A stretch of DNA of 64,000 nucleotides, taken from NCBI GenBank assembly GCA_029834535.1, contig JAQMWT010000035.1, positions 62,001 through 126,000 on the forward strand, in the 5' to 3' direction. The DNA comes from Chrysophaeum taylorii. Its lineage: Eukaryota; Sar; Pelagophyceae; Pelagomonadales; Pelagomonadaceae. The notes beneath the pieces are model-generated. The model was not told where the DNA came from and made no database searches. It worked only from the letters and a program-made list of their open reading frames with translations. Both the position numbers and the translations under genes were made by a program. Shown piece by piece: positions 21,379 to 30,774 of this stretch. Each line of letters starts with the position of its first letter. Position 1 is the stretch's first letter.

Positions 21379-21741
21379 ACTAACTAACTAACTTCCGACC
21401 TCTCCCGAGCATGGGAGCCAGGCCGGACCGACAGGAGCCAGTCCGGAATCACGGGCCTGTAGACGAGGAGCGCCGAAAGGTCGGTCGGCGGAGAGTGACC
21501 ATCAAGCTTGTCGCAATGCGACGAGGAGACCGCGATGTGACTGACAACCAACTCGCCGATAACCTTCCGTCTTCGCCCCCCGGCCATACCCCGTCCCACT
21601 GCGAACGTTCCGGCTGCCAGCCGGCCCGCCCGGGAGGCGAATAGGTGCCAACCTACGCCGGGAGGGCGGATGCCCTCGCAAGGCTCAGGATTCATGAGGC
21701 ACCGTCCTCCATCGCAACCGCAGTCGGCGATCAGGGTAAGG
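21379..21741 (-). repeat. LINE-derived short element S2
   Basis: Near-identical to S1 and inserted into the tail-like GTTAGTTAGTTA next to it; the same GTTAGTTAGTTA flanks its other end at about 21742-21753. Same 5' start, same LINE-shared 3' end. Confidence 0.85.
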
Positions 21742-21924
21742 GTTAGTTAGTTAGTTACCCTGAATCGGGGACAACTGCCCCACACCTCGGCGATGACCCC
21801 GACTAGGTCTTTCGTACTTATTTCCGCCCGTCAGGCACATCCCTCATACCCCACAAACCCACCCACATCCTTCATGCTCCCCACACACACCCCCCTCTTA
21901 GCAGTCGACATTTAAAGACAAACC

Positions 21925-22551
21925 AACGACATAGGCCGGGCTCGCTGCGCCCTCACCGCCCTCACCCATGTCGCCGCCTCGGGGAACCCCACCCAGGCCG
22001 CCCGATCCCAGCAGAACGTCACCCTTCGTCGCATATACGTCAGGCGGCAGCATGCGTACGACCTACGGGCGGGGCCCGTCCTCTCTTCGCCTGCCCCACG
22101 CCTCGGCGATGACCCCGACTAGGTCTTGCGTACTTATCTCCGCCCGTCAGGCACATCCCTCATACCCCGCAAACCCACCCACATCCTTCATGCTCCCCAC
22201 ACACACCCCCCTCTTAGCAGTCGACATTTAAAGACAAACCAACGACATAGGCCGGGCTCGCTGTGCCCTCACCGCCCTCACCCATGTCGCCGCCTCGGGG
22301 AACCCCACCCAGGCCGCCCGATCCCAGCAGAACGTCACCCTTCGTCGCACATACGTCCGGCGGCAGCATGCGTACGACCTACGGGCGGGGCCCGTCCTCT
22401 CTTCGCCTGCCCCACGCATCGGCGATGACCCCGACTAGGTCCCGCGTACTTATCTCCGCCCGTCAGGCACATCCCTCCTACCCCACAAACCCACCCACAT
22501 CCTTCATGCTCCCCACACACACCCCCCTCTTAGCAATCGACATTTAAAGAC
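21925..22551. repeat. Tandem repeat, 316-bp unit, two copies
   Basis: The sequence starting AACGACATAGGCCGGG at 21925 repeats at 22241 with few differences. Each unit ends with the motif CTCTTAGCAGTCGACATTTA. A related partial unit precedes it (21768-21924), and the same sequence returns in copy B (34017-34190 and 34545-34640) and copy D (54690-54890). It is the subterminal part of the Helitron-like family. Confidence 0.85.
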
Positions 22552-22672
22552 AAACATGTGCAGGCCAGTAAGTTCACCTAGTCCCAATCTCTAACCCCAG
22601 TAAGTTGACCTGGTCCCAGTAAGCTCACCTGGTCATTAAGTTCACCTAGTCCAAATCTCAGTCTAACCCCAG

Positions 22673-22924
22673 TAACTAACTAACTAACTTCAGACCTCTC
22701 CCGAGCATGGGAGCCAGGCCGGACAGGCAGGAGCCGATCCGGAATCACAGAGGAAAATCACGCAGTTGGGGCAGAGGCGAGGGACGAGGACTCGTTGATG
22801 ACGGACCGCCACTGCGCGCGGTCTTGTGCGAAGTCGTGCAAAAGCGTCGCAGGCCGCAAACGTGTTGGCCCACGAACAATCGACCTGTCCGACGGCGTTC
22901 TGCCCAACCGAGCGAACCCCATCC
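22673..22924 (-). repeat. LINE 3'-end fragment (severely 5'-truncated copy)
   Basis: On the minus strand this encodes the last residues of LINE ORF2 (a QDRAQWRS-like segment) and then its 3' UTR and TTAG tail. It sits inside Helitron B's CCCCAGTAAGTTCGG sequence. The flanks CCCAGTAA and CCCAGCAA look like a diverged target duplication. It is most similar to the copy at 49068-49377. Confidence 0.82.
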
Positions 22925-23474
22925 CAGCAAGTTCGGCGTAAACCCACTCGTGCTCACACCCACTCCTTCGAGCTCGTCGCTCTCGCCTCCGCCAATCTAA
23001 GCTGCTTCGATCCGCACACGCCGCTGGCCTTTGAGTTTACTCTAAAACCCCCAGTAAGTTCACCTGGTCCCAATAAGTTCACCTGGTCACTATATTCACC
23101 TAGTCCCAATCTCAAACCCCAGTAAGTTCACCTGGTTCCAGTAAGTTCACCTACAGTGCGCGTGTAGACGCCGGGAGGGGGCTTATCGGTATTGCGCACC
23201 ACGTGTGGGGTAGGGTGGAGTCGTCGACTCAGAAGTTGCCGATCGACAGAGAGCCACGTAGAGCTGGACGTGACAGAAGACGGGCTTGGGCAAGAGGACG
23301 CCGACCTCGCGGGGCGTCTGGTCCTGGCTCTTGTTGATCGTTTGGCGTCGGCGGGCCTTAAGGGATACAGGTTGGAGGAGCCTCGGTCACACGACACGAT
23401 CGATCATGTATCTGGTACCGTTGCAGTGGCCGTGCGACGGGTCGAGGTTGCGAGGACTTTAAGCTCGCGATCAA

Positions 23475-23796
23475 CCGTCCCCAGGAAGTCGATTTTTTTT
23501 ATGCCCAGGTGGCCGAGCTCGTGGCGAAGCAGGGTTTCGGCACGGTGACGATCGCCGTCGCGGTCGATGCCGATCCGGCGGGCGCCTGCGGGGCGTCTGA
23601 TCTGGGAGGTGCGCTGTTTTTTCGCAAGTCTACTCGCGGACGGTGCGGCTCGTAGCGTCGGCTGACGGGGTCTTGGGCGGAGGCGGGGGAGGCGGTCGCC
23701 GCGCAGCCGGCGCGAGAGCTTTCAAGAGGCGTTCGACGGCAGGTGGAAAGGCGGCGGCGTCGGCTTTGGCTCGTTCCACGGCCTCGAGGGAGTCGA
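23475..23796 (+). other. 322-bp segment foreign to the Helitron family
   Basis: Copy D reads straight from GCGATCAA to AGTCAGCATG at 54351-54367; copy B has 322 extra bases there. The plus strand is open at its start with a protein-like sequence (FYAQVAELVAKQGFGTVTIA) ending at a stop near 23655. The minus strand is open at its end with a helical stretch (FDSLEAVERAKADAAAFPPA). Captured host gene pieces would explain this; I recognise neither. Confidence 0.5.
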
Positions 23797-23807
23797 AAGT
23801 CAGCATG

Positions 23808-24139
23808 TGTAGTGGTTTTCTCAGATACCCACCCCTCCTGGCCGGACCGGGGGGCTCAACAACCCTTCCTCCCAACCCGAACCGCGGGTAAAACCACCAC
23901 ACGCCCGATCTCAGCGTAATACCTCACGCCATCACGAAATCGGACAATCAAAAGAGGGTAATATCAAGAAGACAGCAAGAAAGCAATACAAATGCCCGGT
24001 ACATTGGGTCCAGTGGAAGCGCAGGTGAAGGTGTCGAGATGACACCCCCCCCCATAAATGCAAGGTCAATACCAGAGCAACAATCAGGGTAAGTCAGGTG
24101 GCAGGCAGGCAAGTGGGGGAAATGGGCGTTACTGCCACA
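23808..24139 (-). repeat. 3' LTR of Ty3 element 2
   Basis: 332 bp from TGTAGTGG to GCCACA; matches 33340-33671 with about six differences. Confidence 0.95.
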
Positions 24140-24173
24140 GGAGCCCCCTACTTGAGATGAAGTCGTCCTCGAC

Positions 24174-24357
24174 TTCAAGGGTGACGAAGGTCACGCTCAC
24201 GAATGGTACGATAAGCTCGTTCAGCTACATCAGCAGGAACTTTGTTGCTGTGGAGACCGAAGTTAGTGACGAGGACATCGATTTCATCCGGGCGAAAATC
24301 AGTCACACAGGGTTCACAGCCCTCCATGTTTGGTCGTAGGCGTTTGAAGCTACCTCC
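24174..24357 (-). pseudogene. C-terminal remnant of the Ty3 element 2 Pol protein
   Basis: The minus strand reads CVTDFRPDEIDVLVTNF ... VAERAYRTIRERD and then a stop at 24174. This matches the end of Ty3 element 1 Pol (CVTDFAPHEIDVLIPKF ... VVERAYKKIRSRD). Everything between the RNase H linker (near 24710) and this tail is missing, including the integrase zinc finger and D-D-E core. The element therefore lost its integrase by internal deletion. Confidence 0.85.
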
Positions 24358-24703
24358 GTCAGGATCTTTGTCTTCTGGTTTTAAGCGTCGTTCTTCAGCA
24401 GAAGCGGTCGCAGAACAAACGTCAGTCTCCTCTAGTTTCCATGGTGCGGTTTCTCTCGGATATCAACGGCTATCTCGAACACCAAAACTTCTCGTCGAGC
24501 AGCAAAATTTGCCGGCTACTGTTCGACTCGCGCGGTTGACCGGTGCGACGGACTTACACGGCAAAAGCCTTTTGCCTCGCCAGAGACTATGGTTGGTCTC
24601 AGAGACTATGGTTGCTCTCTCCGGGCCTTCTTTCTGCCTCTTTTCGGAGACTGTGGGTGGTCTCCTGGGCTCGCTTTTTGTCTTGAGACCCACAAAAATC
24701 CGC

Positions 24704-27068
24704 TCAATTTCCGAGTAGTGATCCGTCAGCTTGTTCTTTCGCTATCTCATCGAGAGTGATCTCATCCTCCGCTTGATCCGAAAAAGGGAGACGTTCGACG
24801 GATTCAACTGGCTCAGACGAGAATTGAGGCGGTCGTACGTTCTGTCGCGTACTAACTGCTACCATAGCTGCGGTGGGTCCGCTGTCCGTCAGCATCGGCA
24901 TCGTCACCGAAGAGAAGGTGAAGCAAGCGGTGCCAGGGACATCGGTGGGGATTCCTTGGAAAATAAAAAAACTTCATTGATCGGTTCCCCGTCTTCATCT
25001 TTCTCGATCAATTTTTCGATAGGGATGCGCGACAGACAATCCGGAATACGCATGCCAGGGGAGCTTCCAGGTTTGTATCCGAGCTCCCGGTCGAACGCAG
25101 CAAGCCGCATAGCCCATCGTGCTAACTGTCCAGACGTATGATTCGAATCCCGCAGAAACGTCAAATTACGATGATCCGTCTCTAACTTCGTATGATGACC
25201 TTCGATATAAAATCGGAAATTTTCGAGAGCAGAGAGTACTGTAGGAGTTCCAAGCGCCGAGGATCATACTTCCTCATCGACTTAGGCACGGTTCGACTCC
25301 AGTACTCTATAACTCTCTCTTCGATTCTTTCTCTTCCATCGTCGTCAACGACTGGTACTTTTTGAAATAGGTAAGCACCCAACCCATGCGCGGAAGCATC
25401 AGCTCGAATGTAAAAAGGTAATGAGTAATCAGGATGATAGACGCCCTTCGAAGTGACAATAGCCTCGATGATGGCATCCCAAGCTTCCTGACACTCTTTC
25501 GTCCACTTGAATTTCACGTCCGGCAACGTCAGTTGTCTTAATGGCTCTGCAACTTTCGCAAAATTCCTTACATAACGCCGGCAAAAGCTCCCCATTCCAA
25601 GGAAAGATCGCACTTGCTTCTTAGGGTCAGCATCCGACAAAGTGCCAGGAATTGGCATGTGTATGATGGCTTCTAAAGATCTTGGTGATGGAAGAAGTCC
25701 GTTCGGGGTAGATAAATGACCCAAAAACTCAATGACTTCTTGCATAAAATGAATCTTCTTGATCTTGGCGCTGTACCCCTTCAAGGCGAGATGGGGAATA
25801 ACTTGCACAAGGCACTGCAAGTGATTCTTTGTATCTGCGTGACCGGCGAGAATATCGTCGATATATGCCACGAGATCACCATATAGCCATTGCGACAAGT
25901 CAGTGTTCAACTGCTTGCAAAACAAACTTCCGGCTGGTTTGACTCCCAAAGGTAGACGCATGTATCTGTACGCTCCCAGAGGACTAGTGAAGGTGACCAC
26001 ATCTTGTGCATCCAGCGACAATCGTAAATTGTGATAGCCCCAACGAATATCCGAACTGAAACGACAAAACTTGTCAATGAGAAACATCAACGCGTCAGCC
26101 ATGCTCACACTCGGCCAGCTATCATCCTTGAGCAATGCATTGAGGCGCCGTAGGTCGACAGCTGCTCTGTAAGCATTGGAAGTGTCAGGCTCGGCACCTT
26201 TCTTAGGCAACATCAAGATAGGGAAACCCCATGGAGAATTCGCGGGACGAATAACTCCGTCTCGGGTCCATGCTTCAATCTGCATCCGCAAACATTCAAT
26301 CTTTTCTTTCGACAACCGATATGGCCAGAGTTTGACGGGAGTCGGGTTCTCTTCTTTGAACCGGAGCGTCACTTCAGGTGAATCAACAGGTCTCATCACA
26401 TCATCGAAAAACGCCCACGAATACGAGATTAAATGCTTCATCATCAGCTTCTCGTCATCATCTAAAGCAGGATGCTCTGTAATACCCAATTCAGTCATCA
26501 CCTCTTCGACCTGCGCGACGGTCGGAGGGATGACCTGCATGCTCTCCTGATCCGCTAAATGAGGAGGCATCACCGGTGAAGGTTGACCATGTTCGTCGTG
26601 AGGCGCGTCCGCCCACGGAACGTCGTACGTATTGAAATACGCTGGTCGCTCTTTCGCAGTGTCTTCTTCTTCATCAGTTGCGGAGGGCTGGTTATCGACT
26701 TGATTGCTCTGCATAACAGCCGTGGCGACGGTGCCCCCTGCAAAAGAGGAAGCCGTCCCAGGCGATGTAACTGAAGGTGGTGGTGGGGTGGTGGTGGCAG
26801 CAGCTGATGGTGCAGGACTCGCAGGAGAATAGAGTTCATCGGGCGCAATCCATGATACACTTCGAGTGGCAGGGTCGAGCGTTGGAATGCGCGACTCTAC
26901 AGCAAAAGGTGAAAACCGTAGAATATGGTGATCAGGTTGGGCTAGCGTAGTCGTCGCAATATTCCGCAACTTACCCAAATTTCGAAGTGAAGGTTCAAAC
27001 GAATTGTGCACTGCTAGCGCAATCCGCGTCATAGTCGCGGGTGGCACCATACTGCCAAGCATCTTCAT
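24704..27068 (-). pseudogene. Ty3 element 2 reverse transcriptase/RNase H, frameshifted
   Basis: The frame 27068-25182 has a Pro/Ala-rich linker and then a complete RT: LWPYRLSKEKIECLR, GFPILMLPKKG, AAVDLRRLN, DIRWGYHNLRL, LPLGVKPAGSLFCKQL, the catalytic YIDD, FLGHLS, and the start of RNase H (RADASAHGLGAYLF). Near 25182 it shifts frame; the rest of RNase H (ARWAMRLAAFDRELGYKPG) is in 25164-24904. A further shift leads to 24907-24704, which ends just after EIAKEQADGS, where integrase should begin. RT itself looks intact. The start at 27068 is only the first Met; the frame is open further upstream. Confidence 0.88.
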
Positions 27069-27098
27069 AGCTACTGTCTGGCACAGATTTATGAGCAG

Positions 27099-27797
27099 AT
27101 GTCGAGCGATGAGCTCGAAGATTCGAGCGAGGAATTCGAAGCTCCACGATACTGGGAAGGCGATTCAGATTTGGAAGATGAAGAAGCTACACCTTGTGAA
27201 CCAGTGTCCGCGATAACGTTATTTGACGAGTCGTCCACGGACGACCCACCGTTTATTTTTGACGAGGAAGCCCTCGATGCCACCGGCTTATCTTTGGACC
27301 TTCAGAACCACATCTACCATGCGCATTATGTCTATAATGCCTTTCTGGACACGCCGTTCAACCCTGAAATCCATGTACCAGCTCACTACATCGACTACAT
27401 GCGCCATGTCCAGCAACAACTGCGCCAGATCACCACGGACGCTTCTCTCCAAATTCCCGACGACAAGATCCTCGAAGAAATTCACCAAATTCTCTGCTTC
27501 AAGTACCCCCCAAGCTTGCTTGACTCCCGCGCCCCAACACACATCAAGGGCTTTGCACGTCTTGCCAACTGTCTGCGCAATCCTAACGACTCGCTGTTAC
27601 TCGACGAAGACAAGGAAGCCATCCACCACCTTCCTAAGCTCATCGCTCGTATCACCGTCATTTCCACGTTTGAGCGCAACACTTGGGCTCACCTAAAGCC
27701 CCACCCAACTCTCAACTTCAAGCCTTTACGCTTCGCCACCGACTTCTCGCGGAGATATACGGTGAAGTCGGCTTCTTCTCCTTGGAGATGGGGATGA
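27099..27797 (+). CDS. Unknown acidic protein ORF, opposite strand to the retroelement
   Basis: 232 codons from ATG at 27099. The N-terminus is very acidic (ELEDSSEEFEA ... DSDLEDEEA); the rest is helical with no recognised domain. Third positions are rich in C, as in a real coding region, so this is not a shadow of the minus strand. The real signal seems to stop near 27745, where a minus-strand coding-like stretch begins. It lies between the methyltransferase and the RT of Ty3 element 2, a position where extra antisense genes sometimes occur in retroelements. It may equally be a captured host gene fragment. Confidence 0.5.
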   Translation: MSSDELEDSSEEFEAPRYWEGDSDLEDEEATPCEPVSAITLFDESSTDDPPFIFDEEALDATGLSLDLQNHIYHAHYVYNAFLDTPFNPEIHVPAHYIDYMRHVQQQLRQITTDASLQIPDDKILEEIHQILCFKYPPSLLDSRAPTHIKGFARLANCLRNPNDSLLLDEDKEAIHHLPKLIARITVISTFERNTWAHLKPHPTLNFKPLRFATDFSRRYTVKSASSPWRWG

Positions 27798-28185
27798 GTA
27801 ATCGGATATAACGTGCCTTTTGTCATATCGGTCGGGTCCTTGTTTTTGTCTTTAAGTTCTTGGAGCTTTGGCTCGTAGACGTTGTCCAGGAAGTGCGTGC
27901 CGAACTTGCGGTAGACACCAGCTGCACCCCGAATGGTCTGGTGCCCAGAAGGAGCTGTACCGGCACATGCGAACTTTGTTTCCCGAGAAGGAGGACGAGC
28001 GTGTGGATCGGCGGACGGTCCAGAAGCCGTTGCTTCTGAAGAAGGCTACGCTGAGTAGGATCAATTTTGAGGCTCGGTTCAACGGTCGGTGGCGTTCGAG
28101 CGTCGGTTACTCTCTCCGTTTCGTTCGCGAGGCCCTAGAGGCGGGCGTGGGACATTGGGAGACGGGACGTAAATTGTTAGTGTAG
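27740..28185. other. Mosaic of short coding-like fragments in both orientations
   Basis: The minus strand from about 27930 to 27745 reads like protein (VYRKFGTHFLDNVYEPKLQE ... ADFTVYLREK). The plus strand from about 27935 to 28183 also does (EWSGAQKELYRHMRTLF ... LEAGVGHWETGRKLLV). Neither belongs to a retroelement family I know. The stretch looks like joined fragments of host genes. Confidence 0.4.
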
Positions 28186-29110
28186 GGTACTCTTCAAACC
28201 AGGCATCAATTTTACCTTGGCAATCGAGTGAGATGGAGCCATCGGTAGTGCGAGTTACTACTGTCTCGGAAACTGTCGCACCCCATTGCCACGTAGCAGG
28301 AACGGTCATAATTTCCTGGTGCATCTGTAACGTGAGTGGACGGGTGTTCGAGAAATGAGGTCCTAAGCGGAGCTTATTGCGCGTCACCGTGAAGGCAGGG
28401 CCGATAGCCGGGCGTGTAGATGAGAAACTGTTCACTATAATGAGCGGGTGACCACCTGTAAATCCCAACGCTTGGCCAAAACGGTCCCTTAAATTCGGTG
28501 GTATACGCGATAATAACGGCAGTTCCAAGCGAACATTGCAAGCAAGTAGGCGCGTGCGCGAGCACAGCAGCTCTGGCGTGATACTATAGAAATCAACAAT
28601 ACGCGGCACATAAAATTGGTGATGCACAAAAGGGATCACTGATGGTTCCTGCTCGACCGTCCATCGTCCAATCGCATAAGGTGCGTTGCGGAAATGACGC
28701 AGGACCCAAGAAGTAATAGTAGCGCCCTTGCGTGCGTCCCTGTAGTGCAAATTGGCAGTCGATCCATAGATACTCGGCGGACTGGCGCGAAAATAAGAGT
28801 GCTTCCAAAAATCTGAGTGTAAATACGACAACACCAAGTCGTATGTACGACGATGAGATTTCCCCAACTCATGCAAAACATAGGGAATCTTCGGAAAATT
28901 GAGTTCAAAGGTGGCTCGGACTTGAGGACAAGCATCCAAAGCCAGGACAATGCGAAATGAACTGCCATATAGCTCATTGCATTGCCGGATACCCAACGTT
29001 GATCCTCCAGCGCCAGCAAAGTAGACGACGACAAAGGTGTAGGTGATGGGTATCCAAACCAAGGAGGCGTGCTTAGATAGCAGCTCCTTAACAGTCGCCT
29101 CCATCTCCAT
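28079..29110 (-). CDS. Retrotransposon-borne C5 cytosine DNA methyltransferase, catalytic Cys replaced
   Basis: 343 codons from ATG at 29110, overlapping the protease ORF by 23 nt and following it in another frame. Family marks in order: motif I VVYFAGAGGSTLGI (about residues 28-41, SAM binding), motif IV ASPPS (about 109-113), ANLHYRDARKG, a motif VI-like EQEPSVI, a motif VIII-like CSRTRLLACN, and RPLTLQMHQEI near the end, like motif IX. In active enzymes motif IV is PPC and the Cys attacks cytosine. Here the codon at 28772-28774 is AGT (Ser), one base from TGT, so this copy is probably dead. The last ~35 residues run into the mosaic insert. Such enzymes in retroelements are thought to methylate element or host DNA. 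Confidence 0.8.
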   Translation of the reverse strand: MEMEATVKELLSKHASLVWIPITYTFVVVYFAGAGGSTLGIRQCNELYGSSFRIVLALDACPQVRATFELNFPKIPYVLHELGKSHRRTYDLVLSYLHSDFWKHSYFRASPPSIYGSTANLHYRDARKGATITSWVLRHFRNAPYAIGRWTVEQEPSVIPFVHHQFYVPRIVDFYSITPELLCSRTRLLACNVRLELPLLSRIPPNLRDRFGQALGFTGGHPLIIVNSFSSTRPAIGPAFTVTRNKLRLGPHFSNTRPLTLQMHQEIMTVPATWQWGATVSETVVTRTTDGSISLDCQGKIDAWFEEYPTLTIYVPSPNVPRPPLGPRERNGESNRRSNATDR

Positions 29111-30698
29111 TTCTGGTGCTTTTTTTCACGTCTTCATCTGGAGGTGGCTGAGGAGGAGGTCTGTCACTCAAGACATCCTCCTCGACTTCGTCGTCGTCAA
29201 CAGCAGCCGTAAGAGTGGCATGACACACGTCATCAGTGGCTTCTAGCTGCATGTTGACACATCCTTCATGCGGCATGATCTCGCCTTCGACCACCGGGAC
29301 TTCGGGGTCGATACCAATGGGTTCGTCACCAATGTGCTCCACAGCCACATGAACTTCGTTGGGCTCATCAGCACAATACGATGAATAGGAACCAGGTACA
29401 AGACGGAGATCTTGGAAGAGTGACCGATAAGGTCGGAATACGTGACTCTTTTCCAGCGGCACGTCGCACTCCATCTCCAAGAAGTACGGCTGGTTTGGAA
29501 GAAGAAATCGAGTACTCGTCACGTACGCGAAATGAGGGATGATATCTTCCTCGTCTGCAGGGCATTCAAATTGGTCTTCAGCTTTTCCAGCAGTCTGATC
29601 ACCGGGAGGAATGTGATGGTGATTCGCTCTGATACGAATAGAGCGCAATAGACTGTCATAACTCCACGGTTTACCAACTGGCGTCCAAGTTTGGACATTT
29701 CCGTATTGCACAGCAAGCTTAGCTGTCGGGAACATCTGCACTACCTGCGGAGTCGCATCGAATGCATCATTGTAAAGGACAATTCCATGCTGGTCTTGTG
29801 GCGAGGCGGAAGTCCGATTCTTGAGAACTCCAATGGTCACTTCAGAACGCCGAAAAATAGCTTTCTCTGTCGCATAATCCAAAATCGTACCCAAGAGTCG
29901 TAATTCTCGTGCTCCTAATAGTAACTGCCTATTCGTTTGACCAACGAAGAACATGAGCAGCATGGATGTCGTCGGCACCAAGGAGATCCGGAGGATGACC
30001 CATTCTCGAATAGCAGCTCCCGAACCTCCTGGCCCATTTAGAGTACGAATCGTAGGGAGTGGCTGACGATAGATGATTTTGCCGTCACGATCAAGTTTGC
30101 GATACAAGCGGTGATCGATGTAGGGGGAATCAGCCATGCCATCCAAGCCGGCAGCGATGATGGAATATTTCGAACCATCTTGCGAAGAGATAGCCACAGG
30201 CACATACGTCAAAGAGGCGGATCTCGTGCCATCGTACCTTACGGCTTTGTTTTCACGATGGTCGGGATCCTGAGTGATATTCAACGCAGTCTGAGGGCAG
30301 AAATTCTCGAAATCCGAAGAGATGGAAGGGTGAGCAACATAAACCTCGGCACAGTCGTCCCTCGGTGGCACTATATCCATGGCAACCAAGGTATCTTGTC
30401 CCACACGAACAATCGTATACCCCAATTCGTCACGATTATCTTCGTCTTCCGAAAGAACTCTAGATGCAACTCCAATCACTTCGGTACTTTGCTCCTGCTC
30501 CTCCACCCATGCATCTTCAGTGATGACCAAAAAGGAAGGAGGTTCCATGGGGTCACCAGGGGAATAGCCTTCTGCAGAGAGGCTATCATCGTAGCCCCCA
30601 ACCTCGTCATCGTCATACACGTTTCCCTCCATGAGCTCAGAATACTGCACAGTGCAGTAGTCCGCTCGCTTAGTGTCATCCTGATCTTCGCCAAGCAC
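29088..30698 (-). CDS. Ty3 element 2 protease-region ORF
   Basis: About 536 codons. There is no ATG at its start: the frame opens after a TAG near 30750 and the first listed start is GTG, so expression would need readthrough or frameshifting from gag. The retropepsin-like domain has AAGLDGMADSPYI and QLLLGARELRLLGTILDY, the same DGMAD variant as Ty3 element 1. Long acidic linkers surround it, and the C-terminus is Asp/Glu-rich. It ends in GVKKST...GGDC-stop, where the methyltransferase ATG overlaps it. Confidence 0.72.
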   Translation of the reverse strand: MLGEDQDDTKRADYCTVQYSELMEGNVYDDDEVGGYDDSLSAEGYSPGDPMEPPSFLVITEDAWVEEQEQSTEVIGVASRVLSEDEDNRDELGYTIVRVGQDTLVAMDIVPPRDDCAEVYVAHPSISSDFENFCPQTALNITQDPDHRENKAVRYDGTRSASLTYVPVAISSQDGSKYSIIAAGLDGMADSPYIDHRLYRKLDRDGKIIYRQPLPTIRTLNGPGGSGAAIREWVILRISLVPTTSMLLMFFVGQTNRQLLLGARELRLLGTILDYATEKAIFRRSEVTIGVLKNRTSASPQDQHGIVLYNDAFDATPQVVQMFPTAKLAVQYGNVQTWTPVGKPWSYDSLLRSIRIRANHHHIPPGDQTAGKAEDQFECPADEEDIIPHFAYVTSTRFLLPNQPYFLEMECDVPLEKSHVFRPYRSLFQDLRLVPGSYSSYCADEPNEVHVAVEHIGDEPIGIDPEVPVVEGEIMPHEGCVNMQLEATDDVCHATLTAAVDDDEVEEDVLSDRPPPQPPPDEDVKKSTRNGDGGDC

Positions 30699-30774
30699 TT
30701 CAAGCCACTGAGCGGCGACACCATCATTGTGCTGGCTAGGGTTCGCTCTCTAAGACTGTCGCCCTCTACCCGGC

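Larger units (their letters stand above)
20020..22551 (-). mobile_element. Helitron-like element copy A, carrying nested repeats
   Basis: The right-hand terminus in element orientation starts at CAAGTGCAGGCC (20020), the same as at 53709 and, inverted, at 51214. Next come many copies of a ~19-bp motif (CAGTAAGTTCACCTGGTCC), then a decayed helicase segment on the minus strand. Two short elements (S1, S2) and a 316-bp tandem repeat follow. The other terminus (AACTACTAATCGACAG) is not seen, so copy A is truncated or merges with copy B, which starts at 22552. No target duplication is seen, as expected for Helitrons. Confidence 0.7.
22552..23807 (-). mobile_element. Helitron-like element copy B, left part
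   Basis: Starts with GTGCAGGCCAGTAAGTTCAC and carries the subterminal repeats and decayed helicase of the family (minus frame 23397-23128, frameshifted). It is interrupted by a LINE 3' end (22673-22924) and by a 322-bp foreign segment (23475-23796), and is split by Ty3 element 2 at CATG (23804-23807). It resumes at 33672 and ends near 34682. Confidence 0.75.
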
